A stretch of DNA of 64,000 nt from Flagellimonas aequoris (GCF_003584165.1 NZ_QXFJ01000030.1:806001-870000); one strand, 5' to 3'. Numbered from the stretch's first letter, positions 27,345 through 36,649 are shown. Numbers and translations are program-made. The notes: generated by a model not told the origin, from the letters alone.

Positions 27345-28036
27345 TGAAAAATATCTTGCTTATTGGGGGGTCACATGGCATCGGTCTGGAGATCGCTTCA
27401 AAATTGTCCGTAAAAAATCATGTTTACGTTGCCAGTAGGACTATCGGCGGACTATCTGAAACCAATATAACGCACATTCCTTTCGATGCACTATCGGAAA
27501 ATCTATCGGACAAACCACTTCCTGAAGAAATCCATGGCTTTGTATATTGTCCTGGCAGCATAAACATTAAACCATTTAAGATGCTGACTGAAGAGTCTTT
27601 TCGCAACGAAATGGAAATCAACTTCTTCGGATTGGTCAAAACAGTGAAGTCCGTGATTGGAAACATGGTCGAAGGCGGCAGTATAGTGTTTTTAAGTACA
27701 GTGGCCGTATCAACTGGAATGCCATTTCATACCAGTATTTCGGCGGCAAAAGGAGCCATTGAAGGCTTTGCAAGGGCATTGGCGGCCGAGTATGCCCCAA
27801 AACTTCGGGTGAACGTCATTGCACCATCACTGGTAGATACACCACTTTCCGAACGTTTACTCAACAATGACAAGAAAAAGGAGATGATGGCACAGAGACA
27901 TCCATTGAAAAAGGTAGGACGCGTTTCCGATGTGGCCAATGCTGTCCTCTTCCTTTTGGATTTCGAAAATTCATGGATTACCGGCCAGGTAATCGGGGTC
28001 GATGGGGGAATTTCCACATTAAACATGAACTCATGA
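27341..28036 (+). CDS. short-chain dehydrogenase/reductase
   Basis: This 231-residue classical SDR has the cofactor motif ILLIGGSHGIGLEIA near the N-terminus, a YCPGSINI segment in place of NNAG, and a C-terminal DGGIS. The usual active-site Tyr-x-x-x-Lys is not clean: the region reads STVAVSTGMPFHTSISAAKGAIEGF, with Lys in SAAKG but His/Thr where Tyr normally lies. Activity may therefore be altered. ATGA overlaps join it to the SRPBCC gene and to the photolyase. Confidence 0.85.
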   Translation: MMKNILLIGGSHGIGLEIASKLSVKNHVYVASRTIGGLSETNITHIPFDALSENLSDKPLPEEIHGFVYCPGSINIKPFKMLTEESFRNEMEINFFGLVKTVKSVIGNMVEGGSIVFLSTVAVSTGMPFHTSISAAKGAIEGFARALAAEYAPKLRVNVIAPSLVDTPLSERLLNNDKKKEMMAQRHPLKKVGRVSDVANAVLFLLDFENSWITGQVIGVDGGISTLNMNS

Positions 28037-29346
28037 AGGATACCGTATCGGTTTTTTGGTTCAGAAGGGATTTACGATTGGATGACAATGTCGGTTTATA
28101 CCAGGCATTAAAATCCGGACATCCCGTACTCCCAATTTTTATTTTTGATACTGAAATCTTGGGGCAGCTGCCGGAAAAAGATGCCAGGGTAGGCTTTATC
28201 CAAGAAAGGCTTCAGCAATTACACCAAAAGTTGGCCTCCGATTACGGAAGTGGTTTGGCACAGTTCCATGGCACTCCAAAAACTGTTTTTCAAAAATTGA
28301 CCCAGGAATTTGATGTAAAAGCGGTATACACCAACCATGACTACGAACCCTATGCAAAAAAAAGGGACAAAGAGATAAGTGATTTTTTGTCCCGTATTGA
28401 TATTGATTTTAAAACTTTTAAGGACCAAGTCATCTTTGAAAAGAGTGAGGTGGTAAAGGATGATGGTAACCCTTATGTGGTCTACACCCCTTACATGAAA
28501 AAATGGAAGGAAAATTTCAACCCTCCCATACACTTGGTCAATTATGACACACTCCCCCTACTCCCCGAAAAATTGTATAAACCAAACTCGCTGCCCAAGC
28601 TTTCGTTAAAAACCATCGGTTTTGAAGCATCAGAAATCAAAGTCCGTGATTATAAAGTTTCATCGGAACTTATTCAAAAATATCCCGAAACAAGAGATTA
28701 TCCTGCAAAGGAATATGGAACCTCACATTTGGGACCCCATTTACGATTTGGTACGGTATCCATTAGGAAAATGATAAAAAAGGCCATATCCGAAAAAAAT
28801 GAAACCTTTTGGAACGAGTTGATCTGGCGGGAGTTTTTCATGCAGATCCTTTGGCATTATCCCCATACCGTGAATGAGGCCTTTAAACCAAAATACGACC
28901 GCATCATATGGCGCAACAATGAAGAGGATTTTGAGCGATGGAAATCCGGACAGACGGGTTATGTCCTTGTCGATGCAGGAATGCGTGAACTAAACGCAAC
29001 AGGACATATGCACAATCGGGTACGAATGTTGGTGGCGAGCTTTTTGTGCAAACATTTGCTGATCGATTGGCGCTGGGGCGAGGCGTATTTTGCCGAAAAG
29101 CTGTTGGATTATGAAATGGCCAGCAATGTGGGAAATTGGCAATGGGCCGCCGGTAGTGGTGTGGATGCCGCTCCATATTTCAGGATTTTCAACCCAATGA
29201 CCCAGGTTGAAAAATTCGACAAGGAACGGGAATACATCAATCAATGGGTGCCTGAACTCCAGGAACTCACCTACCCTTCCCCGATAGTCGACCATAAGAT
29301 GGCGCGTGAACGCTGCTTAAAAGTCTACAAAGAGGCTGTGGGTTAA
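28033..29346 (+). CDS. cryptochrome/DNA photolyase family protein
   Basis: About 437 residues. The N-terminal alpha/beta domain (VFWFRRDLRLDDNVGLYQAL) and the C-terminal FAD domain (FWNELIWREFFMQILWHYP, TGYVLVDAGMRELNATGHMHNRVRMLVASFL, ASNVGNWQWAAGSGVDAAPYFRIFNP) are complete and match class I CPD photolyase/cryptochrome. The Trp residues of the electron-transfer chain are plausible in LLDYEMASNVGNWQW. The reaction is blue-light repair of pyrimidine dimers, unless it is a signalling cryptochrome. The start is the ATG in the ATGA overlap with the SDR gene. Confidence 0.93.
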   Translation: MKDTVSVFWFRRDLRLDDNVGLYQALKSGHPVLPIFIFDTEILGQLPEKDARVGFIQERLQQLHQKLASDYGSGLAQFHGTPKTVFQKLTQEFDVKAVYTNHDYEPYAKKRDKEISDFLSRIDIDFKTFKDQVIFEKSEVVKDDGNPYVVYTPYMKKWKENFNPPIHLVNYDTLPLLPEKLYKPNSLPKLSLKTIGFEASEIKVRDYKVSSELIQKYPETRDYPAKEYGTSHLGPHLRFGTVSIRKMIKKAISEKNETFWNELIWREFFMQILWHYPHTVNEAFKPKYDRIIWRNNEEDFERWKSGQTGYVLVDAGMRELNATGHMHNRVRMLVASFLCKHLLIDWRWGEAYFAEKLLDYEMASNVGNWQWAAGSGVDAAPYFRIFNPMTQVEKFDKEREYINQWVPELQELTYPSPIVDHKMARERCLKVYKEAVG

Positions 29347-29441
29347 AGCTTTTTCAGTAATTTTAGTACTTGCAATGATCAGATAACCTTTCTTCTGGAA
29401 GGTAATGGTCATGCATCTCTAACTAACTGTAAACCTTTAAA

Positions 29442-30869
29442 ATGAAAAAAACCACAACTCTTTTGCTTTTGGGACTGCTTTCGCTCAACTTGGCGGCCCA
29501 AAAGATGACCAAAGACAAAAAAGAGGTCGTTGCCTCTGTCGAAAAACACAAGGAAAACCTGATCCAATTGAGCGACTCCATTTGGGCGTTGGCCGAAACC
29601 GCCTTTGAAGAGTCCATTTCCGCCGAATTGTTGGCTGATTACGCCGAGAAAAATGGTATGACCGTCACCCGTGGGGTGGCCAACATCCCAACCGCTTTTA
29701 TAGCCACTTACGGTTCCGGCAAACCGGTAATCAGTGTGTTGGGGGAATTTGATGCACTTCCTGGTCTATCACAGAATTCAGTCCCCACAAAAGATCCTCG
29801 AATTGAAGGTGCCCCTGGTCATGGCTGCGGACACAACATGTTCGGTGCAGCAAGCCTTGGTGCTGCCATCGCCATCAAAGAACAAATTGAAGCTGGAAAA
29901 ATAAAAGGAACCGTCAAATTCTTCGGAACGCCTGCGGAGGAGAAATTCTTCGGTAAAGTTTGGATGGTGGAAGCTGGTCTTTGGGATGATGTTGATGTGA
30001 ACGTAAGCTGGCACCCATCCGCCCAAATTGAAGCCGATGTACAAAGCGGTCTGTCTTTGGTGGACTTTATTGTGGAATTCTACGGACAGGCTGCCCACGC
30101 TTCCGCAGACCCTTGGAATGGACGCAGCGCAGCAGATGCCTTGGAACTTTATACCACTGGAATCAATTATTATAGGGAACATATTAGGCCCACTTCCAGA
30201 ATCCATTATCACATTCAAGATGGTGGGCAAGTGGTCAACGTAGTCCCTGATTATGCCCGCTTATGGGTAAGGGTCCGCGATCCCAAGCGTAAAGTGATGC
30301 TCCCTACCTATGAAAGGGTAAAGGCCATGGCCGAAGGAGCAGCCATCATGGCCAATGTGGACTATAAGATTTCCTTGGTCTCCGGTATCTATGAAACCTT
30401 GGTGAACCGAGCTGGTGGAGAGATCATGCAGAATAACTTGGAGCTATTGGGCCCCATTACTTATACAGAAGAGGAAACGGAATACGGAAAGGCCATTCAA
30501 CGTGCCACTGGAAAACCTGAAGTGGGTATGGACGGCGCAGTACATGAGTTTAAAGAAACCGAAGAACTTCCTGGAGGTGGCTCTACCGATGTGGGAGATG
30601 TGAGCTGGAACGTGCCCAACATCAATTTGGGTGTAACCGTTGCTCCCAAGGATACACCATGGCACTCATGGGCCGTTGTAGCCTGCGGAGGGATGAGCAT
30701 TGGCCATAAAGGAATGGTGCATGCCGCCAAAGCCATGGGCTTGACCATGTTCGATCTTTTTAAAGATGCTAAATTGGTAGATAAGGTAAAAGAAGAATAC
30801 AAAACCAGAAAAGGGGATGAAAAATATAAGGCCATGATCGATGGCCCACCGCCAATCCCCGGTAAATAA
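29442..30869 (+). CDS. secreted M20D-type amidohydrolase (AbgB-like)
   Basis: This 475-residue protein has a signal peptide (MKKTTTLLLLGLLSLNLAAQ) and an M20 metallopeptidase core: VLGEFDALPGL (metal Asp), PGHGCGHNMFGAA (Cys/His metal ligands of the D subfamily), GTPAEEKFFGKVWMVEAG (catalytic/metal Glu), the dimerisation region QAAHASADPWNG, and a C-terminal GGGSTDVGDVSW. It resembles AbgB, the p-aminobenzoyl-glutamate hydrolase subunit, but export implies hydrolysis of amide-linked amino acids in the periplasm. No clear -7 box precedes it. A terminator follows 19 bp after the stop. Confidence 0.92.
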   Translation: MKKTTTLLLLGLLSLNLAAQKMTKDKKEVVASVEKHKENLIQLSDSIWALAETAFEESISAELLADYAEKNGMTVTRGVANIPTAFIATYGSGKPVISVLGEFDALPGLSQNSVPTKDPRIEGAPGHGCGHNMFGAASLGAAIAIKEQIEAGKIKGTVKFFGTPAEEKFFGKVWMVEAGLWDDVDVNVSWHPSAQIEADVQSGLSLVDFIVEFYGQAAHASADPWNGRSAADALELYTTGINYYREHIRPTSRIHYHIQDGGQVVNVVPDYARLWVRVRDPKRKVMLPTYERVKAMAEGAAIMANVDYKISLVSGIYETLVNRAGGEIMQNNLELLGPITYTEEETEYGKAIQRATGKPEVGMDGAVHEFKETEELPGGGSTDVGDVSWNVPNINLGVTVAPKDTPWHSWAVVACGGMSIGHKGMVHAAKAMGLTMFDLFKDAKLVDKVKEEYKTRKGDEKYKAMIDGPPPIPGK

Positions 30870-30887
30870 TTTTTTTAAATTGATATA

Positions 30888-30912
30888 AGCCTGCCTAAAA
30901 CGCAGGCTTTTT
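30888..30912 (+). terminator. intrinsic terminator of the M20 gene
   Basis: The stem AGCCTGC / GCAGGCT (30888-30894 / 30902-30908) is followed by a run of T on the plus strand. Confidence 0.85.
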
Positions 30913-30941
30913 CAACTGTTTCCACAATAAAAACTAAGCTG

Positions 30942-31943
30942 ATGAGCAATCCCATTTTACAAGCATTTCCATTAAGTATGCCCTGGCAAACCCAGGATCC
31001 TTTTCTATTTAGTGTATACCATCTAGACCATTACCCAAAGGGTAACGGGGAAATGGGACCAGATCCAGAGTTGCTCGGAGGAAGAAGTCTGGGTAATGAT
31101 TTCAATCCTTATGAAAAATGGCGTATGTACCACGGGCAGACCATTCCAGGATTTCCGTACCATCCGCACAGGGGATTCGAAACAATAACCATTGTGAATA
31201 AGGGTTTTTGTGATCATTCCGATTCCCTTGGGGCGGCAGGTAGGTTTGGTGAGGGTGATGTACAATGGATGACAGCTGGAAGAGGGGTGCAGCATTCCGA
31301 AATGTTCCCACTTTTGAACGATGACGGCGACAATCCCTTGGAGCTCTTTCAGATTTGGTTGAACCTTCCAAAGGCCAGCAAATTTGTGGAGCCCCATTTT
31401 AAAATGTTATGGAACGAAGATGTTCCCATAGTGACGGAAGGAAAAGCGACGATCAAAGTGGTTGCCGGAAACTATAAATCGACCGAAGCCATTGCCCCTG
31501 CACCGGATTCCTGGGCTGCAGATCCAAACAATGAGGTTGCCATATGGAACATCCATGTTGATGCAAATTCCGAATACATCTTACCAAAGGTCGGTTCAAA
31601 AGTCAACCGAACCCTGTATTTTTATGAGGGTGATACCATCCAAATAGAGGGAAAAAACATAAATTCAAAATTTGGAATTGCCTTAGATCCTTTGCAAGAT
31701 GTGCATATTACCATTGGGGCAAAAAATGCACATTTCATTTTATTGCAAGGCAAACCCATCAACGAACCAGTGGCCAAATATGGTCCGTTTGTGATGAATA
31801 CCGAGGAAGAAATCCAACAAGCCATGGAAGAATACCGTCTTACCCAATTTGGTGGATGGCCCTGGCCTTATCCTGACCATGTACACGATAAGGAGAAAGG
31901 ACGTTTTGCCCTGTATCCTGATGGCTCTTTAGTGAAGAAATAA
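30942..31943 (+). CDS. pirin family protein
   Basis: This 333-residue bicupin protein has iron ligands in the N-terminal cupin ([14 protein letters not shown], and the HSEMFPLL segment after [11 protein letters not shown]). Pirins are cytoplasmic; some act as quercetin 2,3-dioxygenases, others as redox-responsive regulators, so the substrate is open. The C-terminal cupin is followed by a long tail ([20 protein letters not shown]) seen in Bacteroidota members. The downstream hydrolase starts 6 bp after the stop, so the two form an operon. Confidence 0.92.
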   Translation: MSNPILQAFPLSMPWQTQDPFLFSVYHLDHYPKGNGEMGPDPELLGGRSLGNDFNPYEKWRMYHGQTIPGFPYHPHRGFETITIVNKGFCDHSDSLGAAGRFGEGDVQWMTAGRGVQHSEMFPLLNDDGDNPLELFQIWLNLPKASKFVEPHFKMLWNEDVPIVTEGKATIKVVAGNYKSTEAIAPAPDSWAADPNNEVAIWNIHVDANSEYILPKVGSKVNRTLYFYEGDTIQIEGKNINSKFGIALDPLQDVHITIGAKNAHFILLQGKPINEPVAKYGPFVMNTEEEIQQAMEEYRLTQFGGWPWPYPDHVHDKEKGRFALYPDGSLVKK

Positions 31944-31949
31944 TTTTAT

Positions 31950-32885
31950 ATGGAGAAGATACGCCTCGTTCTGTTCATTTTCTTATTGGGCCTAATACCC
32001 ATCACCGCACAGGTGGAAGAAAAGGCTATTACTTTGGAGACAGAAACAGGAAATATTGAAGGGACCTTACTCCTTCCCCTAACTCCGGAAAACCCTCCCG
32101 TAGTGCTGATCATTTCTGGCTCGGGGCCTACCGATAGGGATGGTAACAATCCTATCATGAAAAATAATTCTCTAAAAATGTTGGCGGAAGGTTTGGCCGA
32201 ATATGGTATTGCTTCCCTCCGATATGATAAAAGAGGCATCGGTGAAAGCAAGGATGCCGGTCCCACAGAAAATCAACTACGCTTCGAGAATTATGTGGAT
32301 GATGCTAAAGCTTGGATTCAACTTCTATCACAAGAGACCCGATTCTCAAAGGTAGCCGTGTTGGGACATAGTGAAGGATCTTTAATTGGTATGCTTGCAT
32401 CCCAAAACACAGCAGTGGCCCAATATATTTCAGTTGCCGGGATTGCCGATCCTGCTGCCAAAGCCCTAAAAGAACAACTCAAGGCACAACCAGCATTTGT
32501 GACCGAACTGTCCAACCCCATATTAGATCAACTGGAAATGGGCCAACAGGTGGATTCCGTGCCTCCTATCTTATTTTCCCTTTTCCGTCCGAGTGTGCAG
32601 CCCTATATGATCTCGTGGTTCCAATACGACCCAAAGGAAGAGATGGCCGAGTTGGACATCCCTATTTTGATTGTTCAGGGGACCACCGATATTCAAGTGG
32701 ATACTTCCAATGCCCAAGCACTTGCAGATGCTAATCCCAAAACCCAATTGCAACTGATTGAAGGCATGAACCATATCCTAAAGCTTGCCCCCTTGGACCG
32801 GACCGCGAACATTTCGACATATTCCTTGCCTGATCTTCCCTTAATCGAGGGGCTTGTGGATCGTATTGCCCAATTTATGAATTAG
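31950..32885 (+). CDS. secreted alpha/beta hydrolase
   Basis: This 311-residue protein has a signal peptide (IRLVLFIFLLGLIPITAQ) followed by an alpha/beta-hydrolase fold. The oxyanion strand is PPVVLIISGSGPTDRDGN, the nucleophile elbow is GHSEGS (Ser in GxSxG), the acid is probably the Asp in VQGTTDIQVD, and the His is in EGMNHILK. The family includes esterases and acyl-peptidase-like enzymes; no substrate can be given. It follows the pirin gene closely. The first residues read MEKIRL, consistent with the annotated start. Confidence 0.88.
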   Translation: MEKIRLVLFIFLLGLIPITAQVEEKAITLETETGNIEGTLLLPLTPENPPVVLIISGSGPTDRDGNNPIMKNNSLKMLAEGLAEYGIASLRYDKRGIGESKDAGPTENQLRFENYVDDAKAWIQLLSQETRFSKVAVLGHSEGSLIGMLASQNTAVAQYISVAGIADPAAKALKEQLKAQPAFVTELSNPILDQLEMGQQVDSVPPILFSLFRPSVQPYMISWFQYDPKEEMAELDIPILIVQGTTDIQVDTSNAQALADANPKTQLQLIEGMNHILKLAPLDRTANISTYSLPDLPLIEGLVDRIAQFMN

Positions 32886-32923
32886 TTAAAAAGGACTCCC
32901 TTACTTAATTTTTCCAAAAAAAA

Positions 32924-32957
32924 TTGCGTAGTCAAATAACTACATATATATTTGTAG
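32924..32957 (+). promoter_or_regulatory. promoter and operator of the ArsR-SRPBCC operon
   Basis: TTG (32924-32926), a 20-nt spacer and TATATTTG (32947-32954) form a full Bacteroidota promoter. Inside the spacer lies the inverted repeat GTAGT/ACTAC (32928-32943), and CTACA/TGTAG (32940-32957) surrounds the -7 box. This placement fits autorepression by the first gene of the operon. Confidence 0.6.
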
Positions 32958-32986
32958 CCATATAGCTTCATAATTTAAATACCTTC

Positions 32987-33334
32987 ATGATGAAATTGAG
33001 ACGTGATCCCTTCCAGGCCATAGCCGACCCAACCCGTAGGGCCATATTGGTTTTGCTGGCCTCACAGACCATGACCGCAGGTGCCATTGCCGCCAATTTT
33101 GATGTGGCTCGGCCTACCATATCCAAACACCTTCAAATTCTGGGTGAATGTGATCTGGTGGCATCCACACAGCAAGGTCGTGAGATGATCTACGAGCTTA
33201 AGGTCGATAAAATGAAAGAAATTGATCTTTGGTTGGAACAGTTCAAGAAAATATGGGAAAATCGCTTCGATAATCTCGACGCCTATTTGGCCAAACTTCA
33301 AAACGAAAACAAAAATGGGAAAAACAGAAAGTAG
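32987..33334 (+). CDS. ArsR-type winged-helix regulator
   Basis: A 115-residue HTH_20/ArsR protein: DPTRRAILVLLASQTMTAGAIAANFDVARPTISKHLQIL is the winged-helix core, without the metal-binding Cys of ArsR/SmtB. It belongs to the group that is almost always next to AHSA1/SRPBCC genes and regulates them. Three SRPBCC genes follow, the first overlapping by 20 bp. Repeated ATGs at 32987 and 32990 give two equivalent starts. Its own promoter has an inverted repeat in the spacer, so autoregulation is likely. Confidence 0.9.
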   Translation: MMKLRRDPFQAIADPTRRAILVLLASQTMTAGAIAANFDVARPTISKHLQILGECDLVASTQQGREMIYELKVDKMKEIDLWLEQFKKIWENRFDNLDAYLAKLQNENKNGKNRK

Positions 33335-33767
33335 ATCATTAAGCATCTCTAGAACACTGCAGGCACCCATTGAGCTGGTCTGGGAAGTCTGGACCACTCC
33401 AGAACATATTGCCCAATGGTGGGGACCAAATGGCTTTACCAATACCATTCAAAAAATGGATGTACAGGAAGGGGGCGAATGGAAGCTTACCATGCACGGA
33501 CCCGATGGGACCAACTACCCCAACCGCAGTATTTATAAAGAGGTCATTCCTTTCAAAAAAATTGTCTTTGAACATTTTAACCCTCATTTTATTACCACGG
33601 TTCATTTTGAAGCTATAGGACAGACTACTATCATGAATTGGTCCGCTTTGTTCGATAGCGAAGAAATGTTGCAGACCATAATCAAAGCCCATAAAGCGGA
33701 CAAAGGCATGAAAGAAAATGTTGATAAACTTGAACGTTATCTGTCAAACTTAAAAACAACCCTATGA
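33315..33767 (+). CDS. SRPBCC (AHSA1-like) protein, first of three
   Basis: About 150 residues with the AHSA1 pattern: SRTLQAPIELVWEVWTTPEHIAQWWGPNGFTNT, then GGEWKLTMHGPDGT and a C-terminal helix ending in VDKLERYL. These are small hydrophobic-ligand-binding folds with no fixed activity. The ATG at 33315 is the only start that keeps the domain N-terminus and it overlaps the regulator by 20 bp; the longer frame upstream is read-through. It overlaps the next SRPBCC gene by four bases. Confidence 0.9.
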   Translation: MGKTESRSLSISRTLQAPIELVWEVWTTPEHIAQWWGPNGFTNTIQKMDVQEGGEWKLTMHGPDGTNYPNRSIYKEVIPFKKIVFEHFNPHFITTVHFEAIGQTTIMNWSALFDSEEMLQTIIKAHKADKGMKENVDKLERYLSNLKTTL

Positions 33768-34258
33768 AAACCAGTCTTTTATTTAAATTCACCGCTGACA
33801 AAGTGAACAACAAAATTTTGATCAAACGAGAATTTAACGCCCATCAAGATCTCGTTTGGGATGCGTTCACCAAACCCGAAATATTAGATCAATGGTGGGC
33901 TCCAAAACCATTTGTCTCCAAGACCAAGTCCATGGACTTTAAAGTAGGTGGAAGAAGGCTCTATGCTATGTGTGGACCCAACGGGGAGGAATATTGGGAT
34001 CTTGCGGATTATCTTTCCATATCACCCAAAACCAACTTCCAATATATGGATGGATTTTGCGATAGCGAAGGAAACGTTAATACGGAAATTCCACAATCCA
34101 AGTGGAATGTTGATTTTGTAGATCAAGGGGACACTACCCTTGTGGACATTACCATATCGTATGAAACATTGGCAGATCTGGAAAAAATTATAGAACTTGG
34201 CTTCAAGGAAGGATTCACGATAGCCTTGAACAGCTTGGATGAATTGTTTGAAAATTAA
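33764..34258 (+). CDS. SRPBCC (AHSA1-like) protein, second of three
   Basis: A 164-residue Bet v1-like protein: IKREFNAHQDLVWDAFTKPEILDQWWAPKPF, GGRRLYAMCGPNGEEYW and the terminal GFKEGFTIALNSLDELF helix. It is a diverged paralogue of its two neighbours, sharing the DQWW/AQWW motif. The ATGA overlap with the previous gene shows translational coupling. The ligand is unknown. Confidence 0.9.
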   Translation: MKTSLLFKFTADKVNNKILIKREFNAHQDLVWDAFTKPEILDQWWAPKPFVSKTKSMDFKVGGRRLYAMCGPNGEEYWDLADYLSISPKTNFQYMDGFCDSEGNVNTEIPQSKWNVDFVDQGDTTLVDITISYETLADLEKIIELGFKEGFTIALNSLDELFEN

Positions 34259-34267
34259 ACTATCAGT

Positions 34268-34678
34268 ATGCAATCCATCACCATTGAAACCCTAGTTGCT
34301 GCCCCGACCGAAAAAGCTTGGGATTACTATACTTTACCTGAACATATTACCCAATGGAATTTTGCCGATCCCTCTTGGCATTGTCCCAATGCGGAAAACG
34401 ACCTTCGAGTTGGCGGCAAATACAAGGCCCGTATGGAGGCCAAGGACGGTAGTTTTGGGTTCGATTTTGAAGCAACCTACACCGAAGTATCAGAACAGAA
34501 GAAAATTGGATACGTTCTTGGAGACGACAGGAAGGTACATATATTTTTTCAGCCCCAAGGCGATTCAACTCATGTGAAAATCATCTTCGATGCTGAAGAT
34601 CAAAATTCCTTGGAGCTACAGAAAAATGGCTGGCAGGCTATTTTGGACAATTTTGCCCAATATACGGAATCCAACTAG
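34268..34678 (+). CDS. SRPBCC family protein, third of three
   Basis: A 136-residue protein with the SRPBCC start (IETLVAAPTEKAWDYYTLPEHITQWNFADPSWHCP) and a shorter C-terminal helix (NGWQAILDNFAQYT). It starts 9 bp after the second SRPBCC gene and abuts the convergent murA stop. The triplication of this fold behind one ArsR regulator suggests several related ligands, as inference. Confidence 0.9.
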   Translation: MQSITIETLVAAPTEKAWDYYTLPEHITQWNFADPSWHCPNAENDLRVGGKYKARMEAKDGSFGFDFEATYTEVSEQKKIGYVLGDDRKVHIFFQPQGDSTHVKIIFDAEDQNSLELQKNGWQAILDNFAQYTESN

Positions 34679-35986
34679 TTAAACCCGAACAATTTGGGCC
34701 CCAATGGCCCTCAAGCGTTCGTCGATGTTTTCGTACCCACGATCGATCTGTTCAATATTATGGATGGTTGACGTGCCTTTTGCCGAAAGTGCCGCTATCA
34801 GCAAGGAAACCCCGGCCCTAATATCCGGAGACACCATGGTTGTGGCCTTTAAGGTCGATTTGAAATCATGCCCAATCACGGTAGCTCGGTGCGGGTCACA
34901 AAGGATGATCTTGGCTCCCATGTCGATTAATTTGTCCACAAAGAACAAACGGCTTTCGAACATTTTCTGGTGGATGAGCACTTCTCCCCTAGCCTGAGTA
35001 GCCACCACGAGGATGATGCTCAATAAATCTGGTGTCAACCCTGGCCAAGGCGCATCAGCAATGGTCAAAATAGATCCGTCAATGAAATTCTGGATCTGAT
35101 AACCCTTCTCATGCTTGGGAATGAAGATGTCGTCACCCTCTTTTTCAATGGTAATTCCCAATTTTCCGAATACGGTGGGAATCTGTCCCAAATCATTCCA
35201 ACTTACATTTTTGATGGTAAGTTCGCTCCGGGTCATGGCTGCCAGTCCGATCCAAGAACCGATTTCAATCATATCGGGCAGCATGGTATGTTCGGTGCCT
35301 CCTAATTTTTCGACACCTTCAATGGTCAATAAGTTGGAACCAATGCCAGTAATCTTCGCCCCCATTCGGTTTAGCATCTTGCATAACTGTTGCAAATAGG
35401 GCTCACAAGCGGCATTGTAAATCGTGGTAGTACCTTCGGCAAGCACAGCGGCCATCACAATATTGGCAGTCCCTGTCACGGAGGCTTCGTCCAAAAGCAT
35501 GTAGGTACCTTTCAACTTTTCGGCCTCCACACCATAAAAATGCTCCTCTTTGTTGTATCTGAATTTGGCCCCCAATTTTATAAAACCTTCAAAATGGGTA
35601 TCCAAACGCCTTCTTCCAATTTTATCACCTCCTGGTTTGGGAATGTATCCTTTTCCGAATCTTGCCAAAAGTGGCCCTACCAACATAATGGATCCCCGCA
35701 AGGCCCTTCCATCTTCCTTGAACTGGGAAGACTGTAAATAATCCAGGTTCACGTCATCCGCAATAAAGGTATAGGAACCTTTGCCCTTCTTTTGAATCTT
35801 TACGCCCAAATCTTCAAGCAGCGCAATCAATTTGTTGACGTCGACAATATCCGGTATGTTGTTGATAGTAATTTTTTCCTCGGAAAGCAATACGGCGCAA
35901 AGAATCTGTAGTGCTTCGTTCTTTGCTCCTTGGGGGGTTATCTCACCATGCAACTGGTGACCACCCTCTATTCGAAATGTACCCAT
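34679..35986 (-). CDS. murA: UDP-N-acetylglucosamine 1-carboxyvinyltransferase MurA
   Basis: This 435-residue EPSP-synthase-fold enzyme catalyses the first committed step of peptidoglycan synthesis (enolpyruvyl transfer from PEP to UDP-GlcNAc). GGHQLHGEITPQGAKNEALQI near the N-terminus holds the conserved Lys-Asn pair. In the catalytic loop (LRGSIMLVGPLLARFGKGYIPKPGGDKIGRR) the position that is Cys115 in E. coli reads as Asp (PKPGGDKIG); Asp at this site is known to give fosfomycin resistance. The C-terminal DPHRATVIG and RAGVSLLIAALSAKG segments are typical. It follows the DUF4290 gene by 15 bp. Confidence 0.95.
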   Translation of the reverse strand: MGTFRIEGGHQLHGEITPQGAKNEALQILCAVLLSEEKITINNIPDIVDVNKLIALLEDLGVKIQKKGKGSYTFIADDVNLDYLQSSQFKEDGRALRGSIMLVGPLLARFGKGYIPKPGGDKIGRRRLDTHFEGFIKLGAKFRYNKEEHFYGVEAEKLKGTYMLLDEASVTGTANIVMAAVLAEGTTTIYNAACEPYLQQLCKMLNRMGAKITGIGSNLLTIEGVEKLGGTEHTMLPDMIEIGSWIGLAAMTRSELTIKNVSWNDLGQIPTVFGKLGITIEKEGDDIFIPKHEKGYQIQNFIDGSILTIADAPWPGLTPDLLSIILVVATQARGEVLIHQKMFESRLFFVDKLIDMGAKIILCDPHRATVIGHDFKSTLKATTMVSPDIRAGVSLLIAALSAKGTSTIHNIEQIDRGYENIDERLRAIGAQIVRV

Positions 35987-36001
35987 GTATTCCTTTGGCG
36001 T

Positions 36002-36649
36002 TTAATATCTTTTCTTGCGGTTTCTCTGGTTACCTTTTTTGTTGGTTCCGTTTCTGTTGGATTTGGCCTGTCTGGTTTTCAGAAACTGGTTGCTTTCGGT
36101 CAAGTTTTCGCCATCCCTTGCCAAATCAATCTCCCCGTTGCTCAGTTCTTTCAAATGTTCAAATATGGCCTTATCCTCAACCGTATCCTTGTTCCACGTC
36201 AAATAGCATTTTTTCATGTGGTTGGCAATGGCGTATTCCAAGCCGGAACGCATATCCCCTTTCTCCCACTTTACCGCAACATCAATCATACGCTTGATGT
36301 TGTTCCCGTAAAAACGATATTTTGGGTGGTTTTGCGGGTATTTCAATGGCTCAGGACGTTGTTGCAATATCTCTTTGGACGTAATGGGGAACGGGGAATC
36401 CACATCCAATTTAAAATCGGACATAATGAACAACTGGTCCCATAGTTTATGTTGAAAATCGGGCACATCGCGCAAGTGGGGCTGAAGATTGCCCATAACG
36501 CTGATAATGGCCTTGGCTTCCTTGTTACGTTCCTCACGATCGGCAATGGATACCGCATGATCTACCATTTTTTGAAAATGACGACCATATTCTGGGATAA
36601 AAAGCTTCGGACGCTCTGTATTGTATTCTAGGTTTTCTACTGTATTCAA
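36002..36649 (-). CDS. DUF4290 domain protein
   Basis: A 215-residue Bacteroidota-specific protein: YNTERPKLFIPEYGRHFQKMVDHAVSI and HLRDVPDFQHKLWDQLFIMSDF are the DUF4290 hallmarks. The last 30 residues are strongly basic (SNRNGTNKKGNQRNRKKRY), suggesting nucleic acid or ribosome contact. No enzymatic motif is visible. It sits directly upstream of murA in what looks like a two-gene operon, a neighbourhood common in this phylum. Confidence 0.92.
   Translation of the reverse strand: MNTVENLEYNTERPKLFIPEYGRHFQKMVDHAVSIADREERNKEAKAIISVMGNLQPHLRDVPDFQHKLWDQLFIMSDFKLDVDSPFPITSKEILQQRPEPLKYPQNHPKYRFYGNNIKRMIDVAVKWEKGDMRSGLEYAIANHMKKCYLTWNKDTVEDKAIFEHLKELSNGEIDLARDGENLTESNQFLKTRQAKSNRNGTNKKGNQRNRKKRY

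Noticed and set aside
29388-29405. hairpin ACCTT/AAGGT as photolyase terminator
   Set aside because: No T-run follows and the stem is only five pairs.
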